Positions 54,501 to 64,000 of a stretch of 64,000 bases of DNA are shown here, one piece after another (positions within the stretch are counted from its first letter, which is position 1; every line of letters begins with the position of its first letter). A model generated the notes under the pieces. The model searched no databases. It saw only the letters and a list, made by a program, of their open reading frames with translations, and was not told the origin of the DNA. The position numbers and the translations under genes are program-made. The DNA comes from Silene conica (taxonomy: Eukaryota > Streptophyta > Magnoliopsida > Caryophyllales > Caryophyllaceae): the NCBI GenBank assembly GCA_029255685.2, contig CM055315.2, positions 30,943,501 through 31,007,500 of the forward strand, read 5' to 3'.

Positions 54501-57500
54501 TTCAAATTGCATGAAAAAAAGATAATAAACCACAATGAACCTTCTCAGACGAGCTTTCAGAACATCAGTCATCAACCTCATGAAAGAACATAATAAACCA
54601 CAATGAACCTTCTTCCACAACTTGAAGGAGCAAGTGTTCTTCCTCCTCTTATGCTCACAGTCAAACTCACATGGCCTCCCCAGCAATAGATGACAAGCAT
54701 CCATTGGTAACAAATCACAAAAGACCTCATTTGAGTAATCTTTCCCAATAGAGAAAGGGACCAAACACTTCTTATCAAGCCTTACTTCAGCTCCTTTCTT
54801 TAGCCACCTCAGGATGGTCTAGAGTAGGCAGGTTCAATTTCTCAATCAAAGTTCTCAATATTTGTTGTCTTTGATCCATTTCATGTGGTTGAGGTTGGAC
54901 ATGCAGGACTCTCCATATCACAGGTTCAGACCTGAGTCTGGCATGATAACCGTCTCAGTTTCCTCAACTTCCTCAATTGTCTCAGTATCATGCTCCTCTT
55001 CATTGTCACAGACTAGAACATCACCCTCTCCCCAATGCACCACTTCCAATACCCAAAGCTCTTGTTAGAAGGACACTCCTCAACAAAGTGGCCATATTTT
55101 TGACATTTTAAACATTTTTTTAACGGGATGGTAGGAGTAGTGGCAGTCTTCCCTATTCTTACCCGAGTAGGTGGCCTGTAGAATGGTATCCTAGGTGGGG
55201 TGGCCTTTCCCTTTCCCAATTTCTCAACTCAGGCCAGATTGACTGCCTCATCAAAGGATCAAACTTGTTGCATCCTAACCCTACTAGCAATCTTTTCATC
55301 AAGACCCTCTAAGAATCTAGTAATTTTCTGTTTAGGTTTCTCATTCATTTCACATTGCAGGGTGAGTTGTTCAAAGTCTCTCAAGTGAGCCAAATGGTTG
55401 TGTTTCAATTGAGTCAACTTAATGAACATATTTTGAGTGTAATCCTTGAATATGAACTTTTCCTTCGGTTTCTGTTTCAATTTAAGCCAAGACTCAATTG
55501 GTTCTTTACCATCCCTTCTCCTTTGGGTTTTCATACCACAAGGAGGCATAGCCTTTAAATTTCCCGATACCAATCTTAAAAGCCTTTTGGTCAGAATAAT
55601 TCTTATACTCAAGGACTCTCTCAAACAGATATAAACCAATCTAATAAGTCTTCAGGATTCAAACTACCATGAAAACCAGAATTTATCAGGAATTTCTACC
55701 TTGATGTCTTTGTCATGTTCTCTGTAGATCCCTTTTGCCATGGATTCATTTGAATCTGAGTTGAGCTTTTCATCCAAGATTGGTTGACCCCTTCCTGCTC
55801 CAGTAAGGCCACGACGACCCCTGCCTCTGCCTCTATTTGGTGGTGGTCTTTCTCCAGGAGAGTTTGGAATGTTAGACATCACAGTGTTCAAAGCAAGTCA
55901 CCATGGCATTAACAGTTCCAGCTAACTTATCCATCTTTTGTTCTAATCCAGCAAGCCCCTCCTCACTCATTAGGTTATTTTTGTGTTTTTGTTGTAGTTA
56001 AGGATAATAAACTCTCAACCGAAGCTCTGGACTGTAATTATAGGACAGTTAAAGGATTCAAGGAACTATTTCAGACAAAATACTCAGAAAAATCACCTAA
56101 TTTTACCCGGATGCAATAAACTTGCAGGATTTTTTAAAAATAGTAATGAGTCTTAAAACTGAAAATTGGCAGAGAATTAGTGTAATACCAATACTAGGAC
56201 TTTATGAAATTTGGTGATTTTTAATTGAGACTAAGTATTTTTAAGAAATGCTGCAAGATAGTTGTTCTGACAGAATTTTCTGTAAATGATAAAATTATAA
56301 GACAATGAGAATTCTGATTATTGTAAAGTGTAATTTACAGCTCTAGGTTTTGTACATTTATATAGGAATGCTACATGTATAAACTAGGAAACAAAAACTA
56401 TTGCATCCTTGAGTTATAGAAAACCTAATATCCTTGCTATATTTACATAAATATGATATGGAAAGATCTTATTGTGTGGATGTTTGTGCTGGACGTTTGA
56501 TGGGCTGTTCGTGGGCTGTTGTATCGTTAACACGCTCTCTCAAGTTGGACGATCTTGTGAGGAGGCCAAGCTTGCTACGTAATTCAGTGAATTGTTGCTT
56601 GTGCAGAGGCTTGGTGAGAATGTCGGCGAGTTGGTCTTTGCTGGCAATATGAGTGATGCGAATTTGACCAAGTTGTAGTTGTTGCTTGACATAGTGAAAT
56701 GAGATGACCATGTGTTTCATGCATGGGTGAAAGACTGGATTTTTTGCATAGAGTGCGGCTGAGACGTTGTTGCAGAATATTGCAGGGGGATTGCTGGTGG
56801 TGATCTTTGAGTTCGTTGAGTAGATTACGAAGCCAGATAGTATCCGTGGTGACTGAGGCAATTGCTCGAAATTTTGCTTCTGTCAACATCGTTGATAGGG
56901 TGATTCCCTTTTGTTTCTTGGAGGACCAAGCAATGGGATTGCGACCAAGATAGGTTATGTAGCCAGTTGTGGAGAAGTACTTATCTTTGTCACCTCCAAA
57001 GTCAGCGTCGCAGTATGCATGAAGACAGAAAGGTGTATTTTTGTAGATTTGTATTCCATGTTGTTGAGAGCCTTGTAGGTACCGTAGTAGGCGCTTGAGT
57101 GTTGTCCAATAGTTTGTGGTTGGGTGGTGTAAGAATTGAGCTAGTCGATTGACGGTGTATGCGATGTCAGGTCGAGTGAGAGATAGGTATTGAAGACTCC
57201 CAACGATTGCCCTGTAATCTGTTTGCTCGTGTATTGGGTGGTGGTCTTCACGCAGTAATGGTGGGGAGGTAGCCATAGGTGTCGTATTTGGTTTGGCATC
57301 TGCCATTTTGTATTTGGTAAGTATATTTTGAATGTATTTTGATTGACTGAGATGAATGCCTTGTGTGTTTGGAGTGACTTCAATGCCTAGAAAGTATGAT
57401 AACGGTCCAAGATATTTTAAGGAGAAGCGGTTTGCTAGTTTACTGATGAATGTTTCGAGAAGTGATTGGTTTGGTCCGGTGATAGCTATGTGATCGACAT

Positions 57501-60500
57501 AGATGAGCATGTAGATTGTTAAGGTTGTTGTTTGGAGAGTAAATAGGGAGGGGTCGAAAATTGATTGTTTAAAGCCAATATGGACTAGGTAATTTTTGAG
57601 TTCGGTGTACCACGCTCTAGGGGCTTGTTTGAGTCCATAGATAGCCTTGTTTAATTTACACACAAATTCTGGTTTAGTTTGGTCAACGAATTCGGGAGGT
57701 TGAGTCATGTACACAATGTCAGTGAGTGTTCCTTGGAGGAAGGCGTTGTTTACATCGAGCTGGCGTAGTGGCCATTGGTTGGCTGTAGCAATTGATAGTA
57801 TGAGTCTGACTGTGGTTGGTTTAATGACTGGACTGAATGTTTCGGTGTAGTCAATTCCTGGTCGTTGATGGAACCCTTTTGCGACTAGGCGCGCTTTATG
57901 TCGTTTAAGTGTTCCATCAGGGTTGAATTTGTTTCGAAATACCCATTTACATCCCACAATGTTTTGCGCGTTTGAGCGTGGGACAAGGGTCCAAGTGGAG
58001 TTATGGGTGAGTGCATCGTATTCATCTTGCATGGCGTGTCGCCAATGAGGAACGATGAGGGCTTGTTTGACTGTGTTAGGTAGAGTGGTTTTGAGATTTG
58101 GTGTCGTGGCAACATTAGCGTATTTTGGGACTGTACCGATGAGTGCACCAAGTATTAACCCATCTTGTTTTAACCAAGAGAGGTAGGCGGGGTTCGGGAC
58201 TTCGTTGTTGGCGGCATCAGTCATGGTGGCAGCCGGTGGTGGTTGGGTGCCATCAACGAAGCCTAGTAGGCTTAGCCCAAATAGTATATTGGAGAGTTGA
58301 AATCTCCAAGTGGTATAGTTATAGGAGGTGAGTTTGATAACGTTGGTGAGATAGGGCGTGGTGAGGGGATGCGCGGCATCATGGGGGTTGTTGACTTGGG
58401 CTTCTTGTCGGTTGTTGTTCATGGTGACGTGTGGGAGAGAGGTGCACGGTTTTGTGCGTTTGAAGGTGTTGCGCTTGGGTTTGAGAGGGTTGGATCGATT
58501 GTGACTCGTAGATACCATATAAGACAATGAGAATTCTGATTATTGTAAAGTGTAATTTACAGCTCTAGGTTTTGTACATTTATATAGGAATGTTACATGT
58601 ATAAACTAGGAAAGAAAAACTATTGCATCCTTGAGTTGTAGAAAACCTAATATCGTTGCTATATTTACATAAATATGATATGGAAAGATCTTATTGTGTG
58701 GATGTTTGTGCTGGACGTTTGATGGGCTCGTGGGCTGTTGTATCGTTAACAAAAATGACTGAGGACTGATAGAGCCTTACTCAGCCAATGAGTAAGGAGT
58801 GTGAATCAAACTCCAGCTCTCAACAAGTAAGTCACTCTCCCAACACTAAGCAAAGGAGATTCTCCAGCACACAGCGCAGAGATGATTTTCAGAAAATATA
58901 TTTCAGAAAATTCAATTTTTAATCAAAGGCAATCTGGTTTTCTCATTGATAATGTCTTGCCTTATATAGGCCAAGATTCTGAGGTTTACAAAGTCCACAA
59001 ATGAGATCCTAAGGCTGAGGCAAAGCTCTTAAACATGAATAAGACAACTGGGAACAATTAAGTAATGAGCAAAAAGCAAAATTCAGGCTCTTGTTGTTTT
59101 GCGCAGGGAGCATTGAAAGTTCTGGTTTGTCTCGTGCCTTTGGTTGGTGGTCTTCAGATGATGATTCCTCACATAAGACCTTTAGCTGAGTCCAAACGAA
59201 AAGGCTCTTGTACCTGCTGCACTCATGTCCACATGATTTGCTGAAAATGCTGAACTTCTAGTCTATTTTCTTGGTAGACGAACTGATGACATAAACTGAA
59301 TTAGCCTGAACTTAAACTTAAAACAAAGTACTTAGGATAGGATGGCTGCTATGTACACTGGTTGGCGCTGTTGCTGGACTTTAGTGTGGGTCAGAGGTGG
59401 GTACTGAACCAGGCTGGAACCTTTGACCAATGACCTAGCTCTGCTCATCACAGATCTGACCATCACAGATCCTGACCCTGGACTGGCTGATGGGTGAATG
59501 CTCTGAGCTCCTGCTCCAAAACCATAGTACACGAATTAGCTGGTGTAAGTAGGTCTGACTTTGCTATATTTTAGGAATATAATGCGTGGGATATCCAAAA
59601 ATTAAATTGTTTCAGTTTATTTTCTTAGATGTAATCAGCTAACCTTCATGTTCAGCTTCTGAATATTTAAAGCTGCGTGACTTCACTCTTTCACTTTTCT
59701 TTTAGTTAACCCAAGATAACTACACGTGGAACAACTTGCTAGGGTCTAGGCTTTATAGTATACACCTTTTGACTTTTGTTATCAAAAAGTATGTCCAAAA
59801 TCCAGACACATACCTTCTGATTCGATAGGTTTCTTGATTAACTTAAGACCAAATATTTTGATAGTTATCTAGTGGGTAGTCTCTGATATTGTTTAAAAGA
59901 CTGACAAGCATCTTCATGTTTTGGTAGCTACAGACTTGCCTTGCCTCTCTTGTTTTGAGTTTCTATTGGTGCTCGTGTTGCTTTATTCTTGAATGCAGAA
60001 AGCCAGAATTCTTTACTTAATGGTATTAGTTAAGTTTCTAAAGCTAAAAACTTCTGAAAACGAGTTGTTCCATAGGGTTGATTCCAACTTCTGAGCATTG
60101 TTGTTTAAATAATGTCATCATAAGCCAAACATGCCATTGTTCTGACTTTTAATTAACCTCTTGTGAGGGAGTTCTGCTCTACTATGTTTCTGCTGTTGAC
60201 CATTTGTGGATGGGTAATCAACTGATTCTGCGTGTTTTGGCTGTGAACCTTAGTCAAGAATTTGATGGGTGTTGAGCAAAAGTAGATGCAGGAAATAGAA
60301 TATGGGTATGTAATTCTTACCTGACACTTGCTAGTTTGACACTTCTCCTAGTAGAATGCGCAAGGTGGATTGCCTGAACAAGAGTATAAGAGTGTGGTAT
60401 TTGACAATATTAAGCCATGTCCCTCGTACATCTATGCATTTTGTGATTTCACTCTAAATAACCCAATATTTCAAATTTCTGTTTTGAATATGTGCCTCTG

Positions 60501-61566
60501 TACAGCTGTACCCGTGACCTCATTTTAAGATAGTCCCAATGTCTGAAAATTTGTCATGAGTCATGACAAGTAGCACTCTGTGTCTCACACTTGTAGTTGA
60601 GTTCAGGTAACACAATGTACTATTAGGAATATTAATAATAGTTGGATCTCAACCAATCACCTTAAGGTTTTAGTTGAGATGGTTCATTTATCATGGTATC
60701 AGAGCTAGTGTGACTAAAGGTCACGGGTTCGAATCTTGACAACCTCAAAATCAAAATCCCTTGAAAACTCACGAAGTGGAAACTCAGCACACGGTCTCAA
60801 CCATCACCTTAAGGTTTTAGTTGAGATGGTTCACCTATCCTTTACTACGTTTATTGGAGCAGTATTCGTGCAGCTATAATACCTATTGTTCAGAGTAATT
60901 AATTTTCAATGTTCAGGTGCTCAGGGTTTAAAATCTGCAGTCCATTTTCTCTTCAGTAATTAATTTCCAACAAGTTCAGCTTATCTTTCTATCCATTTTT
61001 GTCTCCTAGGAGTCCTAGCAGTGGTTGAAGTAGAAAGTTCAATACTAGTTTGGTGTATTGTTGATTCTATCTTTGGTTTTGCACGTCCAAGGGACTAAAG
61101 AGTCTGACTCCATGCTCTTTGCCTTGGGAATATTATGAAGAAGAAAAAAAATTCACTAAACTCCAGGTGCTTATTGTTGGTCAAATGTGATACTTTTGAC
61201 CCAATTCTGGTTATGTGTCATTGGCTATGAGAGTCTGAGTTTTTTTAAGACAGGTATAAGACTGTATATTCAACCTCTCTTACCCGGTTGCCCACCATGG
61301 GCGTGAGCCTGTAAGATACCGTGGCATTCTTATTTTTTCTTCTTTACAATAATACAAGCTCTAAAATTAAAGGTTGGTTCTTTCAGGAGCCTGTGGCGTT
61401 TATGGGTGGCATTTTTGCTGGTCTTCTGAGGCTTGACTTAAATGAAGAGCCGCTAAAGCAATGGATTAATAGAACAGTTGAAACTTCAGGAATTACCGAG
61501 CAGGAAATCGACACCCAAGGACCAAATTCAGAAGAAGCGGCTCCTCAACAGATAAATATTGAGTGA
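51154..61566 (+). CDS. UPF0426 family protein, chloroplast-targeted (3 exons)
   Basis: Exons 51154-51195, 51281-51412 and 61387-61566 join in phase 0 to 354 nt, 117 residues plus stop. The N-terminal 40 residues are rich in Ser, Thr, Lys and Arg with almost no acidic residues (QISFPVYPE, KKFLPPPSHVKLSARRE), as in a plastid transit peptide. The mature part FFFNPSDEPIIKEAIKEPVA then GGIFAGLLRLDLNEEPL matches plant UPF0426 proteins such as At1g28150 in sequence and length. The molecular function of the family is unknown to me. All splice sites are GT-AG. The second intron is 9974 bp and holds LTR-element relics. Confidence 0.87.
51281..51412 (+). CDS. UPF0426 exon 2
   Basis: It encodes CTTTNISIKKFLPPPSHVKL and ends IIKEAIK before GTTTCA, 44 codons, phase 0. 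The acceptor is TTGCAG. Confidence 0.87.
51516..51549 (+). repeat. (TAAA)n microsatellite
   Basis: About eight copies of a 4-bp unit (ATAAATAAATAAATAAATAA) directly follow a T-rich stretch. Confidence 0.85.
51707..52308. mobile_element. hAT-like MITE, 602 bp, with 8-bp target duplication
   Basis: TAGGAATGTCATCGGGACGG at the left and the inverted right end TAGGGATGTCATTGGGACGG are flanked by a perfect 8-bp duplication, GTTAGTTT (51699-51706 and 52309-52316). Eight-base duplications are diagnostic of hAT elements. The outer parts are rich in CCCGCCCC, in contrast to an AT-rich core (51900-52110). No transposase. Confidence 0.85.
52325..52429 (+). mobile_element. RTE LINE fragment, plus strand
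   Basis: AAAGTGACTCCAATAGAGGA through GACCTATGGACGCACCAGTT matches the RTE C-terminal region at 41395-41485. It abuts a reversed RTE copy at the CAA-repeat tail. Confidence 0.7.
52430..53162 (-). mobile_element. RTE LINE 3' part, minus strand
   Basis: On the minus strand it encodes the RTE C-terminal segment ([39 protein letters not shown], then [19 protein letters not shown]) for 126 open residues. A 3' UTR follows, ending in (TTG)n, seen as CAACAACAACAACAACAACA at 52430-52452. It is the same family as 40720-42303 and lacks the MITE found there. Confidence 0.8.
53163..53300 (+). mobile_element. RTE LINE fragment, plus strand
   Basis: AGAAAAGGTTGCTAGGGTAG and GGATGGTGA-like blocks (GAGGAGATGGTGACGGAGAG) match the segment at 41508-41640 with more changes. 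It is fused head-on to the minus-strand copy. Confidence 0.6.
53301..54299. other. Intronic stretch without a recognised gene
   Basis: Near 53414 a GGGGTTGTTTGGTTGCC end resembles a PIF/hAT-type terminus, but no partner end was found. The rest has no detectable domain or repeat. Confidence 0.5.
56296..56532 (-). repeat. Copia LTR (3' LTR of the minus-strand element)
   Basis: On the minus strand it starts TGTTAACGATACAACAGCCC and ends CATTGTCTTATA. It is preceded on the element side by a purine-rich tract (TTGAGAGAGCG). Confidence 0.85.
58518..58751 (-). repeat. Copia LTR (5' LTR of the minus-strand element)
   Basis: Near-identical to the LTR at 56296-56532, with a 3-bp size difference. The primer-binding site lies just inside it at 58505-58517. 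Confidence 0.85.
60649..60840 (+). mobile_element. TRIM-like LTR fragment
   Basis: Two direct copies of a palindromic segment (CACCTTAAGGTTTTAGTTGA and flanks) lie at about 60649-60693 and 60792-60838. The first is followed at once by TGGTATCAGAGC, the initiator-Met tRNA primer site. The roughly 100 bp between contain GGGTTCGAATCTTGAC. This is the layout of a tiny terminal-repeat retrotransposon in miniature. Outer limits are unclear and it carries no coding sequence. Confidence 0.5.
61387..61566 (+). CDS. UPF0426 exon 3 (last)
   Basis: It encodes EPVAFMGGIFAGLLRLDLNE through NRTVETSGITEQEID to QQINIE with TGA at 61564-61566. The acceptor is CTTTCAG. This is the conserved core of the family. 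Confidence 0.9.
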   Translation, partial: EPVAFMGGIFAGLLRLDLNEEPLKQWINRTVETSGITEQEIDTQGPNSEEAAPQQINIE

Positions 61567-62170
61567 CTCTGCAATAGCTTGTTGTAACAGAATGTACACA
61601 TGTTTTAGGATTTTCTAAAAAAATGAAATATGTGATTAAGGGCTCCAATTTGTTCAGTGACCTGATCGAATGCATGGATGTACATTCCCTCGTCTAGTTT
61701 TTCGGTAAATTTTTGGGTAATGCTATACACTATTCTTACTTATGCCCCCACCTTGTTCGTAATATTTTTTTTATGCTTTTGTCCTTCACCACTTCTATCT
61801 CTTCTCTCCTTGGTGTTCTCTTATGTTATTCCAACTCTTTTGATCTCAACGAGTGACGAACACTTGTCATTAGAGAATCTGTAGTGTTATTACGAATTGA
61901 GTTTCTCTTTATTGTAGAGATTTTTTCTCATGTATTTTTATTGACAACATTGTGAAGAAACTAAAACATGATATTTTTCGCAAGATTACGAGCAACTTTG
62001 TTCAAATACCAGCGTTGTACCCACCGAATCTCTCATGATATTTTTTCTCATGTAAAGTTGCACAAAACTCGCAAAATCAAATTCTGCCCCCCACAAAAGT
62101 TGCTAGTGAAAACTAATAAGAAATCTCTTTCCTTGTTTTTATTCATTAAGCTCTTTAAATCAGTTTAAGT
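61567..62170 (+). other. 3' UTR of the UPF0426 gene and following spacer
   Basis: AAAAAAATGAAATATGTG near 61617 could serve as a poly(A) signal region. After about 61700 I see no gene. Confidence 0.45.
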
Positions 62171-63628
62171 GAGATTGCAACTGTGCTGGAAAAAGAAGGG
62201 CACATCCCGCTAATTTATGTGAGTTAGTGGTTGAGTCTGATCAAGACATAAGAAGGCCAAGCAAGTCAAGTGCCAAAAACAAGTCCAAGTCACGCGAGAT
62301 ACAAAGCATGGATGGTGCAGCAGGTGGATGACTGACATCTTCAACAATCTTCGAATCATGTCATTGATTTGCGCTTTCTTTATAGAGCCTTACATTATCA
62401 TAAACATCCATTCGAAGTTCATCAAGCTCATTCAATTGCAAGAACCTCTTATTACCCGCCATATCAAGGTCATAGTTAAGCTACTTAAGAGCCCATCTCC
62501 CCTTATGCTTCAATTCAAGAGGCAAATAACAAGACTTGCCAAAGACTAACCGATAGGAAGTGGTCCCTAGTGGTGTCTTGCAGGCGGTTATAAGGGCCCA
62601 AACCACATCATGGAGTTTAGTACTCTAATCCTTCCTTGAATTGTTCACCACTCTCTCAAGTATGACCTTGATTTGACGGTTAGACAACTCCACTTGCCCA
62701 TTTGTTCGAGGGTGGTAGGCAAGCACCACTTTGTGTCTCACACCGTACTTCTTTGCAAAGCAGATATGGCTCGATTGATGAATGTGAGCCTCCATCACTT
62801 ATCACGGCTCAAGCAACTCCAAATCTTGAAAAATAAATTCTTTGAAAAGCTTAGAAACAAGTTTTGAGTCATTAGTTGGGGGCGACAATGGCTTCGATCC
62901 ATTTGGACACATAGGGCATCGAACAACTCAATTTCCAAGATGTTATTTAAGGGCATCTTATCCTTCTTCCAATATTTCCCCTTCTTTGACACAAGTCACA
63001 TGAATGGACAAAAGTTTAAGCATCCTTAAAGAGGGAGGACCAATAGAATCCACAATGAAGGACTCTAGCTTGAGTCCTTGAAGTAGACAAGTGGCCTCCA
63101 TAGGTAGTTGAATGGAAAGCTTGAAGGATTTCTTTGCCTTCTTAATGTGTTTCACACTTCCGAAAAATCCCATCATTATATCTCCTATATAGGTATGGAT
63201 CCTCCCACACATACCTCTTAGCTTTATAACGAAGCTTTCTTCCGGATAAAGTCACTACTCAAGTAATTGGCAACGTTGGAGTATCAAGGAAAGGAGTTGG
63301 TGATTGCCATAATAAAATCATCGTGCAATCACTCATTGATTGGTACTCCATCATCATCATCATCATCACCCCTTGACTCTTTTCTCAATCTAGACAAGTT
63401 GTAACGCTACCACATTCTCGGCACCCACCTTATCCTTTATCACTATATCAAACTCTTGAAGCAATAACACCCATCGAATCAACCTTGGTTTAATATCTTT
63501 CTTCACCATTAATTGCTTCAAAGTGGAGTGACCGTAAAGACAATTAACTTAGATCAAAGTAAGTAAGGTCTAAACTTTTCAAATGCACACACACCGCTAT
63601 CAATTCTTTCTTCGTGATGATATGGCAT
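62170..63628 (-). mobile_element. Ty3/gypsy pol relic (Athila/Tat-like), minus strand
   Basis: In minus-strand frames, conserved integrase-side phrases appear: MPLNNILEIELFD, an integrase-core part with VRHKVVLAYHPRTNGQVE-like wording, and GKSCYLPLELKHK. Further right, [16 protein letters not shown] and ITKKELIAV belong to the RNase H region. The order RNase H then integrase and the wording suit the Athila/Tat branch. It is broken, with many breaks. LTRs were not found. Confidence 0.75.
63353..63367 (+). repeat. (ATC)n short repeat
   Basis: CATCATCATCATCATCATC lies inside the gypsy relic, about six units. Confidence 0.7.
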
Positions 63629-63629
63629 A

Positions 63630-64000
63630 TGTAAGGCCCGCGTTTATATAAAATATCCAAAAATATTAGTCCCAATTTATAGGTTAAATGATTTAAGCGG
63701 AAAAAACCTCTAGAGGGCCGTGTTATTTCCAACACACTCATTTACTAAATTCAACACAGTTTTCGAATATTACAACTTTTTTACCGATCCCATTTCACAC
63801 CCACTAAACAACCTTTAGGGAGATAAGAGATGCAAGAACAAAATAACTACCAATTAAAAGACACTAATTGAATTAATAGAAATGATGAATTGAATTATAC
63901 CCGGGGTTGTGATTAAGATGTCACATATCTCAATGTTCCTCGATTAATTAAGTCTATTAAACAATCTTAATGGATGTAATTTTCTGGAAATTGGTAATTT
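63630..64000. mobile_element. Possible LTR-element start truncated by the window edge
   Basis: The gypsy pol similarity stops abruptly and is followed by TGTAAGGCCCGCGTTTATAT. The first bases and TATATAAAATATCC suit an LTR or a separate insertion. No coding sequence was seen before the window ends, so the call is tentative. Confidence 0.3.

Larger units (their letters stand above)
56296..58751 (-). mobile_element. Young Ty1/copia element, minus strand, internally reduced
   Basis: LTRs at 56296-56532 (237 bp) and 58518-58751 (234 bp) are flanked by a 5-bp duplication AAAAT (56291-56295, 58752-58756). By eye they differ at about four bases and one small indel, so insertion within roughly the last one to two million years is likely, depending on the assumed rate. 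A primer site like TGGTATCTACGAG follows the 5' LTR. One long frame holds a gag N-part (KLTSYNYTTWRFQLSN) and RT to RNase H (YKLNKAIYGLKQAP-like, YVDHIAI); protease and integrase are not recognisable in the 2.0-kb interior. The gag type suggests the Ale/Retrofit group. It cannot be whole. Confidence 0.85.
54300..59560 (-). mobile_element. Ty3/gypsy relic, minus strand, interrupted by a copia element
   Basis: Read on the minus strand it shows gag (LAHLRDFEQLTLQC region), a CCHC zinc knuckle (CLKCQKYGHFVEECP), a protease-region motif (DACHLLLGRPCEFD) and an RT-end motif (FLGFVISAEGISVDPSKLDQ). Beyond the inserted copia, 58757-59560 looks like leader or LTR sequence with a minus-strand TATA box (GGCCTATATAAGGC near 58965). 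LTR limits were not resolved and no 3' LTR was seen. It is broken, with several breaks and missing regions. Confidence 0.75.
51413..61386 (+). other. UPF0426 intron 2 (10 kb)
   Basis: It contains a (TAAA)n tract (51516-51549), a hAT-like MITE (51707-52308), three RTE pieces (52325-53300), a gypsy relic (54300-59560) with a nested copia (56296-58751), and a TRIM-like fragment (60649-60840). 53300-54300, 59560-60640 and 60840-61386 show no recognisable gene. Confidence 0.8.

Noticed and set aside
58143-58530. Plus-strand frames opposite the copia element
   Set aside because: They are the antisense of the gag-like part of the minus-strand copia and contain no domain.
60720-60765. tRNA-like B box (GGGTTCGAATC) after TGGTATCAGAGC
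   Set aside because: No cloverleaf can be drawn with an acceptor stem, and the first part is the primer-binding site of an LTR-type element. It was called TRIM-like rather than a tRNA gene.

Overview
This window is nuclear DNA of a dicot plant, AT-rich and dense in transposons. The introns follow the GT-AG rule, the two host genes closely match Arabidopsis single-copy genes, and the repeats (RTE and L1 LINEs, Stowaway and Tourist MITEs, Helitrons, copia and gypsy relics) are plant types. The RTE tails and ACCCG-rich repeats recall Caryophyllales, but that placement is a guess.

Only two host genes could be supported, both on the + strand. Gene 1 (4875-42691, 14 exons, 999 residues) is a VPS3/TGFBRAP1-like CORVET subunit. 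It has an N-terminal CNH domain, a helical repeat body and a C-terminal Vps39-type Cys-rich end. Its 3.0 kb of coding sequence spreads over 37.8 kb because the introns are full of mobile DNA; the last intron is 11 kb. Gene 2 (51154-61566, 3 exons, 117 residues) is a UPF0426 family protein (At1g28150-like) with a probable chloroplast transit peptide. Its second intron is 10 kb and holds a gypsy relic with a young copia inside it.

Layout: 1-4690 is a Ty1/copia relic ending in an LTR close to gene 1, possibly followed by a Helitron end. 4.9-42.7 kb is gene 1, whose introns carry Stowaway, Tourist/PIF and other TIR MITEs, SINE-like pieces, a 2.3-kb Helitron, an L1 3' part with an open RNase H frame, and an RTE LINE. 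42.9-51.1 kb is intergenic: a Helitron whose end was hit by a MITE, a 3.6-kb giant foldback element, then a second Helitron ending 94 bp before the ATG of gene 2. 51.2-61.6 kb is gene 2. 61.7-64 kb holds a gypsy pol relic and what may be the start of another LTR.

The strongest unusual item is the foldback at about 45.2-48.85 kb. Two 1.6-1.9 kb inverted arms, largely a tandem array of a roughly 21-bp unit, are separated by a 121-bp loop with two identical 26-bp perfect palindromes. No CRISPR, tRNA, rRNA or prokaryotic operon was seen.
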